DNA from: Amycolatopsis sp. WQ 127309
GTDB taxonomy: Bacteria; Actinomycetota; Actinomycetes; Mycobacteriales; Pseudonocardiaceae
DNA: 64,000 nucleotides
Assembly (NCBI RefSeq): GCF_023023025.1
Contig: NZ_CP095481.1
Span: 7,267,001 to 7,331,000, forward strand
Reading direction: 5' to 3'
Shown here: in pieces, positions 8,295-15,670 of the stretch
Layout: each line of letters opens with the position of its first letter
Position numbering within the stretch: position 1 is the first letter of the stretch
Program-made: the position numbers and the translations under genes
Notes under the pieces: generated by a model
What the model saw: the letters and a program-made list of their open reading frames with translations, nothing else
Told to the model about the DNA's origin: nothing
The model's database searches: none

Positions 8295-9062
8295 GTGACC
8301 GACGTGGTACCGGCGGAGGCCGGGACGAGGGATGTCCCGGACGACGCGGTCCTGATCGAAGCGGTGCGCGGCGGGGACGTCGCGGCGTACGGCCGGCTGT
8401 ACGACCGGCACTACGTCGCCGCCCGCCGGGTGGCGGCCGCGATCGCGGCCGACGCGGCGGAGCGGGACGACCTGATCGCCGAAGGATTCACCCGCGTACT
8501 ACGGATTCTGCGCTCGGGGGAGGGGCCGAACGAGGATTTCCGGCCCTATCTCCTCGCCACGATCCGGAACACGATGATCACTTGGCGCCGGCACGACGCG
8601 TCCGTCTCGGTGGTCGCCGAGGTGCCGGACGTGCTGCCGAGCGCGGGAAGCGACGAGCAGGTGGGCAGCCGGCTGCACGCCACCGTCGCCGCGGCCGCGT
8701 TCGCCGGCCTGCCCGAGCGGTGGCGGACCGTGTTGTGGCGCACGGAGATCGAGGGCGAGTCGCCGGCGCGGATCGCGCGGGACCTGGGGATGTCGCCGAA
8801 CAGCGTCGCGGCGCTGGCCTACCGCGCCCGGGAGGGGCTGCGTCAGGCCTATCTGGACCAGCACGTCCCGGCGTCGCAGCGGCGGAACTGCCGCGACGTC
8901 GGCGGCCAGCTGGGCCGGTGGGTGCGCGACGGGATCGGGCACCACAAGGCGAGCCGGATCCGGACGCACCTCGACGGCTGCGCGGACTGCCAGGAGCTGG
9001 TCGCGAGTCTCCGGCGGCTCAACGAGGAGCTGCCCGCCGCGGTCGCGCACGTCGCGGCCTGA
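8295..9062 (+). CDS. ECF-type sigma factor with C-terminal zinc-binding anti-sigma-like tail
   Basis: A 255-residue sigma-70 family protein. Region 2 spans about residues 20-90 (YGRLYDRHYVAARRVAAAIA through LLATIRNTMITW) and region 4 about 135-190, with the HTH ESPARIARDLGMSPNSVAAL. The unusual part is the C terminus (about 200-255): HLDGCADCQEL matches the HX3CX2C zinc-finger signature of anti-sigma factors, so regulator and sigma may be in one chain. The GTG at 8295 follows GAGGGGGAG; an in-frame GTG at 8232 would add a low-complexity Gln/His/Glu/Gly stretch and is less likely. The target promoter is unknown; the osmolyte transporter downstream (same strand, about 100 bp away) is a candidate. 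Confidence 0.85.
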   Translation: MTDVVPAEAGTRDVPDDAVLIEAVRGGDVAAYGRLYDRHYVAARRVAAAIAADAAERDDLIAEGFTRVLRILRSGEGPNEDFRPYLLATIRNTMITWRRHDASVSVVAEVPDVLPSAGSDEQVGSRLHATVAAAAFAGLPERWRTVLWRTEIEGESPARIARDLGMSPNSVAALAYRAREGLRQAYLDQHVPASQRRNCRDVGGQLGRWVRDGIGHHKASRIRTHLDGCADCQELVASLRRLNEELPAAVAHVAA

Positions 9063-9166
9063 TCGGGGCGGTGGACAGGAACCCGCCGACGTGCTGGGGT
9101 TGGGGGTCCGAGCCGGACTGGGGCGGTCGGTGAATTTCCGCCCCTCGACGCCCGAGGAGCGCGGTC

Positions 9167-11593
9167 CTGAGCCTTTCCGACTACCTCCGCGAGAACTGGA
9201 TCGACGTCGTGAACGACGCGATCCTCCACGTGGACCTCACCCTCGCGGCGATGGCGCTGGCCGTGCTGATCGGGATGACGCTCGGGCTGCTCACCTACCG
9301 GCGGCGGTGGCTCGGCTCGCTCGCGACCACGACGACCGCGGCGTTCCTGACCATCCCGTCGATCGCGTTGCTGGGCATCCTGATCGGCCCGTTCGGGCTC
9401 GGGCTGACGAACGTCCTGTGCGCGCTGGTGCTCTACGCGCTCCTGCCGATCACGCGCAACACGATCGTCGGGCTGCGCGGGGTCGACCCGGCGGTGGTGG
9501 ACGCCGCCCGCGGGATGGGACTCGGCCGGGCGCGGCTGCTGTGGCGTGTGCGGCTGCCGCTCGCCTGGCCGGTGATCCTCTCCGGCATCCGCGTCTCGAC
9601 GCAGATCACCATCGGGATCGCGGCCATCGGCGCGTACGTCAAGGGCCCCGGGCTCGGCAACGAGATCTTCGACGGCCTCGGCCGGTTCGGCTCGGTGAAC
9701 TCGCTGAACCAGGTGCTGACCGGGACGCTCGGGATCATGGTGCTGGCGCTGCTGTTCGACCTGGCGTTCGTGCTGGTCGGCAAGCTGACGACGTGGCGAC
9801 GTCCGCTCGCCCGGGAGGCGGCGGCGTCGGCCGACGCGGCGGGCACCGCCGGCGAGACGATCGAGCTGCGGGACCTGAGCAAGCGGTACCCCGGCCGGGC
9901 GGCGCCCGCGGTCGACCGCCTCACGATGCGGATCCCCGCGGGCGAGATCGTCGTGCTGACCGGGCCGTCCGGGTGCGGCAAGACGACGACCATGCGGATG
10001 ATCAACCGGCTCGTCGAGCCCACCTCGGGTGCCGTCACGGTCGGCGGCACCGACGTCTCGGCCCTCGACCTCGACGAACACCGGCGCCACACCGGGTACG
10101 TCATCCAGCAGGTCGGGCTCTTCCCGCACCTGCGGGTGGACGCCAACATCGGCGTGGTGCCGCGGGTGCTCGGCTGGACCCGGCGCCGCGTCGCCGCCCG
10201 CGTGGGCGAGCTGCTCGACGTCGTCGGCCTGACCCGCGAGCACGGAACCCGGTACCCGCGCGAGCTTTCCGGCGGCCAGCAGCAGCGCGTCGGCGTCGCG
10301 CGGGCGATGGCCGCGGACCCGCCGGTGCTGCTGATGGACGAGCCGTTCGGCTCCACCGACCCGATCACCCGCGCCCGGCTGCAGGACGAGTTCCTGCGCC
10401 TGCAACGGGACGTGCGCAAGACGATCGTGTTCGTCACGCACGACTTCGACGAGGCGCTCAAGCTCGGCGACCGGATCGCCGTGCTGCGGCCGCGTTCGGT
10501 GCTCGCGCAGTACGACACGCCCCAGGCGATCCTCGCCGCGCCGGCCGACGACTACGTCGCCGCCTTCGCCGGCTCGAAGCGGAACCTGAAGCGGCTCGCG
10601 CTGATCCCGCTGGCGGACCTCGACCTCGCCGCGCCGGCGGACGGCCTGCCCGCGGTCTCGCACCGGGCCACCCTGCGGGACGCGCTGGACACCATGGTGC
10701 GCACCGGAAGCACCGCCGTCGTCGTCACCGAAGGCGAGCGCGCCCTGGGCGTGTGCGACGTGCCGCGCCTGATCGCGGCGCTCCGGCCCGCGGAAGGGAC
10801 GCCCGCGCCCGCGATCCCGGACGACGGGGGAGCGCCCGATCCGCGTCCGGAGACCGAGGCGCCCGAACGGTCCCGAAGCCGGCTCGGGCTGCTGGTGCGC
10901 CCGGTCCTGCTCGCCGTCGGCCTGCTGGCGCTCTTCCTGATCGTACGTGCGCAGCCGCTCGACTCGATCGAACAGCGCTACCTCAACGCCGGCGAGATCT
11001 TCACCGAATTGGGCGCGCACCTGCGGCTCACGCTGATCTCGACGGTCTGCACCATCGTCATCGCCCTCCCGCTCGGCGTCCTGCTCACCCGCGCGGGCGC
11101 CCGCTGGGCCCGCCCGGCCGGGCTGGGCCTGGGCAACCTCGGCCAGGCGATCCCGTCGATCGGGCTCGTCGTGCTGCTCGCGCTCTGGACCGGCACCGGC
11201 ACCGCCACGGCGGTGGCGGCGCTGGTCGTCTACGCGACGTTGCCGGTGCTGCGCAACACGATCGTCGGGCTCGACGGCGTCGACCCGACCCTCGTGGACG
11301 CCGCGCGGGGCATGGGCATGACGAAGACGGCGATCCTGTGGCGGATCGAGCTGCCGCTGGCCGTCCCGGTGATCCTCGCCGGGATCCGGACGGCGCTGGT
11401 GCTCACCGTCGCGAGCGCGACGCTGGCCACCTTCATCGACGGCGGCGGTCTCGGCGGCGGGCTCGTCGCCGGGATCGGGCTGTACCGCCCGATCCTGAGC
11501 CTGACCTTCGGCATCGTCGTCGCCGCGCTGGCGCTCTTCGCCGACTGGCTGGGCCTGGTCGCCGAGGAGGTCCTGCACCCGCGCGGCATGTAG
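9167..11593 (+). CDS. OpuC-like osmolyte ABC transporter: permease-ATPase-permease fusion
   Basis: An 808-residue fusion. Residues about 15-215 are a BPD-type permease (segment GPFGLGLTNVLCALVLYALL, then RNTIVGLRGVDPAVVDAARG). Residues about 240-480 are an ABC ATPase with Walker A GPSGCGKTT (K272), signature LSGGQQQR (from 367) and Walker B LLMDEP. A partial CBS-like region follows (RATLRDALDTMVRTGSTAVV), then a second permease (about 600-800) with the same RNTIVGLDGVDPTLVDAARG motif. It imports glycine betaine, choline or carnitine with the lipoprotein at 11621. Usually these are three genes. The start is uncertain: GTG at 9209 lacks a ribosome site and cuts the normal N terminus, whereas CTG at 9167 follows GAGGAG (9154-9159) at a 7-base gap and restores a SLSDYLRENW start typical of the family. 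Confidence 0.87.
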   Translation: MSLSDYLRENWIDVVNDAILHVDLTLAAMALAVLIGMTLGLLTYRRRWLGSLATTTTAAFLTIPSIALLGILIGPFGLGLTNVLCALVLYALLPITRNTIVGLRGVDPAVVDAARGMGLGRARLLWRVRLPLAWPVILSGIRVSTQITIGIAAIGAYVKGPGLGNEIFDGLGRFGSVNSLNQVLTGTLGIMVLALLFDLAFVLVGKLTTWRRPLAREAAASADAAGTAGETIELRDLSKRYPGRAAPAVDRLTMRIPAGEIVVLTGPSGCGKTTTMRMINRLVEPTSGAVTVGGTDVSALDLDEHRRHTGYVIQQVGLFPHLRVDANIGVVPRVLGWTRRRVAARVGELLDVVGLTREHGTRYPRELSGGQQQRVGVARAMAADPPVLLMDEPFGSTDPITRARLQDEFLRLQRDVRKTIVFVTHDFDEALKLGDRIAVLRPRSVLAQYDTPQAILAAPADDYVAAFAGSKRNLKRLALIPLADLDLAAPADGLPAVSHRATLRDALDTMVRTGSTAVVVTEGERALGVCDVPRLIAALRPAEGTPAPAIPDDGGAPDPRPETEAPERSRSRLGLLVRPVLLAVGLLALFLIVRAQPLDSIEQRYLNAGEIFTELGAHLRLTLISTVCTIVIALPLGVLLTRAGARWARPAGLGLGNLGQAIPSIGLVVLLALWTGTGTATAVAALVVYATLPVLRNTIVGLDGVDPTLVDAARGMGMTKTAILWRIELPLAVPVILAGIRTALVLTVASATLATFIDGGGLGGGLVAGIGLYRPILSLTFGIVVAALALFADWLGLVAEEVLHPRGM

Positions 11594-11620
11594 CTCCACC
11601 ACGTCAAGGAGGCCCCACCC

Positions 11621-12589
11621 ATGCTCCAGCGCACGACAGCCGCCGTCCTCGCGTTCGTCGCGGCGGCGGCGCTCACGGCCGGGTGCACGATCGGCAAGGA
11701 CGAGACCGGCGCCCAGGTGGGCGCGGGGTCCATCAAGAAGATCGACGCGCTGAGCGGCGCGCAGATCCGCGTCGGCTCCAAGGAGTTCGACGAGCAGCTG
11801 CTGCTCGGCCAGATCGCGATCGTCGCGCTGCAGGCGGCCGGGGCGAGCCCGCAGGACAAGACCAACATCACCGGTTCGAGCAACGTCCGTCAGGCGCTCA
11901 CCAGCGGCGCGATCGACCTGTACTGGGAGTACACCGGCACCGCCTGGATCAGCTACCTCAAGCAGACCGAGCCGATCGCCGACCCGCAGGCGCAGTACGA
12001 CGCGGTGAAGCAGGCCGACGCGGCGAACCAGGTCACCTGGTGGTCCCGTTCGCCGGCCAACGACACCTACGCCCTCGCCGGCAACCCGGCGGCCCTCGCC
12101 AAGACCGGCGTCAAGACGATCTCGGACTACGCGGCGCTCGCGCGGAAGGACCCGGCCGCGGCCTCGACCTGCATCGGCCCGGAGTTCAAGAGCCGGGACG
12201 ACGGCTTCCCGGGCGTGGCGAAGACCTACGGGTTCACCTTGCCCGAAGCCCAGGTGCACGTGCTGAACGACGCCGTCGTCTACACCAGCATCGGCAAGGG
12301 CGACCCCTGCGGCTTCGGCTCGGTCGCCTCCACCGACGGGCGCGTGGCCGGGCAGAAGCTGACCGTGCTCGACGACGACAAGCACTTCTTCCCGACCTAC
12401 AACCCCGCCATCTCGATCGCCTCGGCGATCGCCCGGAAGTACCCGCAGCTGGAGCAGGTCTTCACGCCGATCGCCGCGAAGCTCGACACCGCGACGCTCA
12501 CGGACCTGAACAAGCAGGTCAGCGTGGACGGCCGGAAGCCCGCCACGGTGGCCCACGACTGGCTGAAGGCGGCGGGCTTCATCAGCTGA
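11621..12589 (+). CDS. Glycine-betaine/osmoprotectant-binding lipoprotein (OpuAC/ProX-like)
   Basis: A 322-residue substrate-binding protein. The N terminus has a lipoprotein signal with lipobox LTAGC (Cys at residue 22), so it is anchored outside the membrane. The OpuAC fold follows: IRVGSKEFDEQLLLGQI, then GSSNVRQALTSGAIDLYWEY with TGTAW, which is the classic quaternary-amine-binding start (Trp and Tyr residues for cation-pi contacts). It lies 27 bases after the fused transporter and completes the uptake system. Start ATG at 11621 follows AAGGAGG. Confidence 0.9.
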   Translation: MLQRTTAAVLAFVAAAALTAGCTIGKDETGAQVGAGSIKKIDALSGAQIRVGSKEFDEQLLLGQIAIVALQAAGASPQDKTNITGSSNVRQALTSGAIDLYWEYTGTAWISYLKQTEPIADPQAQYDAVKQADAANQVTWWSRSPANDTYALAGNPAALAKTGVKTISDYAALARKDPAAASTCIGPEFKSRDDGFPGVAKTYGFTLPEAQVHVLNDAVVYTSIGKGDPCGFGSVASTDGRVAGQKLTVLDDDKHFFPTYNPAISIASAIARKYPQLEQVFTPIAAKLDTATLTDLNKQVSVDGRKPATVAHDWLKAAGFIS

Positions 12590-12590
12590 A

Positions 12591-12614
12591 CCGACCCGCC
12601 GGCGGGGCGGTCGG
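12591..12614 (+). terminator. GC-rich hairpin just after the osmolyte transporter operon
   Basis: CCGACCCGCC (12591-12600) and GGGGCGGTCGG (12604-12614) form a strong hairpin one base after the lipoprotein stop. There is no T run, so it would be a stem-only actinobacterial terminator or an mRNA-stabilising 3' end. Confidence 0.5.
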
Positions 12615-12759
12615 TATGCTTCGAGCGGCGGGTGACGCGCACCGTGGTGGGCGTCACGTGTCGACCAGGCTTGAGGAGACAGGCACACCGTTGACGAGCG
12701 GGCCGGACCGCTCAGCGCCTGACCGGATTTCAGGTACCAACGGAAGCGAGAGCGGGCCG

Positions 12760-14892
12760 ATGTCTTCAGCGAGCGCCGGCCGGACGGCCGGCGACCCGGC
12801 CCCGGCGGACGCCGACCTGCGGGACCTGTTCGGTCAGTCCACCGCGTTGTTCGCCTCGCTGAGCGGGCCCGCCCACGTGCTGGAGGCCGCGAACCCCGCG
12901 TTCGGCAAGGCCGTCGGCAGTGCCGGCCGGCTGCCCGCCGGCCGCCCGCTCGGGGAGCTCGTGCCGGAGCTGACCGGGCAGGGCCTGCTCGACCAGCTCG
13001 ACCGCGTCTACCGCACCGGGCAGCCGTTCACCGGCCGCGACGCCCGGGTGCTGCTGGGGACCGGGACCGACGTCCGGGAAGCGTTCTTCGACTTCACCTA
13101 CGAGCCCCGCCGGGACGCCGCCGGCGCGGTGACCGGCGTCCGCGTCATCGGCGTCGAAACCACCCAGATCAAGCACGCGCAGCGGCTCACCGCCGAGCAC
13201 CGCGCGCTCCTCGAGCAGATCGCCCGGCAGGCCCCGCTGGCCGACGTGCTCGACGGCATGGCCGCCACCATCGAGCACCTCACGCCGGACGTGCTCGTCT
13301 CCGTGCTGCTCGCCGACCCGGACGGCCGCCACCTGCGCCACGGCGCGGCGCCCAGCCTGCCGGGCTTCTACAACGAGGCCATCGACGGGATCGCCACCGG
13401 TGAAGGCGTCGGCTCGTGCGGCACCGCCGCCCACCGCCGGCAGACGGTGATCGTCACCGACATCGGCGAAGACCCGTTCTGGGCCGACTTCCGGGACCTG
13501 GCCGGCCGCGCCGGGCTGGCGGCCTGCTGGTCGACGCCCATCCTCGCCCGCGACGGCCGGCTGCTCGGCACGTTCGCCATGTACCACCGCGCGCCCCGCG
13601 CCCCGCAGGCCAACGACCTGGCCCTCGCCCGCCTGTTCGCCGAGACGGCCGCACTGGCCATCGAACGGCACGAGGCCGAGCGGGCCCGGCTGGTCGCCGA
13701 GGAGAAGGAACGGGCGATCCGCGACGACCTGGCGTTCCTGCTCCACGCCAGCACCGCCCTCGCCGCGGATCTGGACCACGTCCAGACCCTGCAGCGGCTC
13801 GCGGACCTCTACGTCCCCAAGCTCGCTCCGCTGGCGGTCGTCGACATCGTCGAAGACGGCCACCTGCGCCGGGTCGCCCAGGCCGCCGCGGACCCGTCGC
13901 CCGCCGAGCCGGACCTGGAGATCGGCGGCACCGTCGCGAGCGTGCTGTCCTCGGGGCGGACCGTGCGCGCGGCGGGGCCGGGCTTCACCGAGTCCCTGTG
14001 CGTCCCCCTCACCGAGCGTGGGCACACCTTCGGCGCGGTGACCCTGTTCACCACCGGTGACCACCCGTTCGACGAGCACGCCGTCACGCTGGTCGAAGAG
14101 CTCGCCCGGCGCGCGGCGTCGGCCGCCCGCAGCGCCCGCCAGTACCGCCAGCGGGTCCGGCTCGCCCGCGACCTGCAGGCCGGCCTGCTCATGCCCGACC
14201 TGCCCGAGGTGCCCGGCACCGAGCTCGCCACCTTCTACCACCCGGCGGGCGAAGGCCTCGAGATCGGCGGCGACTTCTACGACGTCTTCGAGCTGGACGA
14301 GAGCACGTGGGCGTTCATGCTCGGCGACGTCTGCGGGCGGGGCGCCAACGCGGCGACCACGACCGCGCTGATCCGGCACACGGCCCGCGCCGTCGCGCCG
14401 CTGCTGCGGGACCCGACCGCCGTGGTCACCGCCATCGACACCGCGCTCAGCAACCGGCCGCACGCGCACGGAACCGACTTCGCGACGCTCGTCTACGGCC
14501 ACCTCGCCCGCGACGCCGACGGGCTCGTCCTCGACCTCATCCGGGCCGGCCACAACCTGCCCCTGCTGCTCGACGCCGACCACCGCATCCAGGAGCTGGA
14601 CATCCCCGGCCGCCTGCTGGGCATCCACACCACACCGCGGCTCACCGAGCGGCGGATCCGGCTGCGGCCGCACGAAAGCCTCATCCTGCTCACCGACGGC
14701 TTCCTCGAAGCCCGCGACCCGGGCCGGGAAGAGTTCGGCGACCGGCGGCTCGTCGACGCGGTGGCCGCCGCGCCCCGCCACGCGACCGCCCGGCAGCTCC
14801 TGCACGCGATCACGGCCGCCGTCCGGGCGTTCACCGGCGAAGCCGAGGCGGCCGACGACCAGGCCGCCCTGATCATCACCGCCCGTGACTGA
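12760..14892 (+). CDS. PAS-GAF-GAF-SpoIIE serine phosphatase (RsbU-type)
   Basis: A 710-residue sensor phosphatase. It has a PAS-like domain (about 20-140: FGQSTALFASLSGPAHVLEA), a GAF domain (about 150-305) with the GVGSCGTAAHRRQTVIVTDI motif, a second shorter GAF (about 325-460), then a PP2C/SpoIIE domain (about 475-710). The metal-binding acidic residues are present in EIGGDFYDVF, GDVCGRGANAA and LLTDGFLEARD. It would dephosphorylate a STAS anti-anti-sigma factor in response to a bound small molecule or redox cue; a STAS gene follows 200 bp downstream. An in-frame TTG at 12691, after GAGGAG, is an alternative start adding 23 residues. No membrane segment is visible, so it is cytoplasmic. 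Confidence 0.87.
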   Translation: MSSASAGRTAGDPAPADADLRDLFGQSTALFASLSGPAHVLEAANPAFGKAVGSAGRLPAGRPLGELVPELTGQGLLDQLDRVYRTGQPFTGRDARVLLGTGTDVREAFFDFTYEPRRDAAGAVTGVRVIGVETTQIKHAQRLTAEHRALLEQIARQAPLADVLDGMAATIEHLTPDVLVSVLLADPDGRHLRHGAAPSLPGFYNEAIDGIATGEGVGSCGTAAHRRQTVIVTDIGEDPFWADFRDLAGRAGLAACWSTPILARDGRLLGTFAMYHRAPRAPQANDLALARLFAETAALAIERHEAERARLVAEEKERAIRDDLAFLLHASTALAADLDHVQTLQRLADLYVPKLAPLAVVDIVEDGHLRRVAQAAADPSPAEPDLEIGGTVASVLSSGRTVRAAGPGFTESLCVPLTERGHTFGAVTLFTTGDHPFDEHAVTLVEELARRAASAARSARQYRQRVRLARDLQAGLLMPDLPEVPGTELATFYHPAGEGLEIGGDFYDVFELDESTWAFMLGDVCGRGANAATTTALIRHTARAVAPLLRDPTAVVTAIDTALSNRPHAHGTDFATLVYGHLARDADGLVLDLIRAGHNLPLLLDADHRIQELDIPGRLLGIHTTPRLTERRIRLRPHESLILLTDGFLEARDPGREEFGDRRLVDAVAAAPRHATARQLLHAITAAVRAFTGEAEAADDQAALIITARD

Positions 14893-15094
14893 CCGACGCC
14901 CGGAACGACGGTTGGTCATCCACTCACCGGGACGGTGCTGCGTCGGACGTGGCACGGCTGTACCGTCATGAGGCAGCGGTTCCGCCCGGGAGCCGTCGCA
15001 CCCCGAACCCGCGGTCCCCGCCTGGGGCCGGCGTGCGACCGGACTGGTGCCCCTGTGGTTTGGCCTCACGGTCCCCCCGAGGAGGCCCTCCGCA

Positions 15095-15505
15095 GTGTCC
15101 GAAACCCGGTCGCCCGACCCGTCCGGATCGACCGCGTGCTTCCGCATCACGACCAGCGCCGGCGCGACCGTCCTGGCGGCGGCCGGTGAACTCGACCTGA
15201 CCGTCACCGGCCGGCTCGCCGCACTGCTGCACCGCGAGCTCGGCCTGGGCCCGGCGGCGATGGTGTTCGACGCGACGGCGGTGACGTTCTGCTCGGCGCG
15301 CACCGTGACCATCCTGGTGACGACCGCCGCCGACGCGAAGGCCGCCGGGATCCCGTTCGCGATCGTGACCCGCAGCAGCGCCGTCCTGCGCCCGCTGACG
15401 GCGCTGGGGCTGGAGCGGGAGCTGCCGGTGCACGGCGACCTCGGCCAGGCGCTCGCGTGGCTCGAGCTGCTGCCCCAGCTGGCCGAGCCGGTGACCGAAA
15501 GCTAG
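15095..15505 (+). CDS. STAS-domain anti-sigma factor antagonist with altered phosphorylation site
   Basis: A 136-residue STAS protein (GATVLAAAGELDLTVTGRLA then a MVFDATAVTF strand and a C-terminal helix). The GTG at 15095 follows CGAGGAGG. The loop that normally reads D-S-S/T-G after the beta strand reads S67-A68-R69-T70 here, so the Ser phosphorylated by anti-sigma kinases is aligned with Ala68 (Ser67 is one place earlier). It could be a constitutively active antagonist, or be controlled by other means. The upstream SpoIIE phosphatase is the natural partner of such proteins, which makes the loss odd. Alternatively Ser67 takes over. Confidence 0.85.
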   Translation: MSETRSPDPSGSTACFRITTSAGATVLAAAGELDLTVTGRLAALLHRELGLGPAAMVFDATAVTFCSARTVTILVTTAADAKAAGIPFAIVTRSSAVLRPLTALGLERELPVHGDLGQALAWLELLPQLAEPVTES

Positions 15506-15562
15506 GCCGCGTCCCGGCGGTAGCCGGCTGGTGGTCCCGAGCTTTCGCCGACCCGCCTGCCC

Positions 15563-15615
15563 GGCCCGGTCGCGGTCGCCGGGCCGTCCGCCTGCGGCAG
15601 TTCGAGCATCCGCAG
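15563..15615. terminator. Tandem hairpins between convergent STAS and FUSC genes
   Basis: GGCCCGG (15563-15569) and CCGGGCC (15579-15585) are a perfect 7-bp inverted repeat with a 9-base loop. A second hairpin, CTGCGG (15592-15597) with CCGCAG (15610-15615), follows. Their place between two convergent genes suggests a bidirectional terminator; T runs are absent. Confidence 0.5.
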
Positions 15616-15670
15616 CGGGTGGCCAGCGCGCGGCATCCGCGCGTCGTGCTGTCGTGACGCCTCCCGCCCG

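Noticed and set aside
9091..12759. The plus-strand frame that runs from 9091 into the SpoIIE gene
   Set aside because: Its first 1200 codons read Arg/Pro-rich nonsense across the transporter and lipoprotein genes; only the part from about 12691-12760 is real coding sequence.
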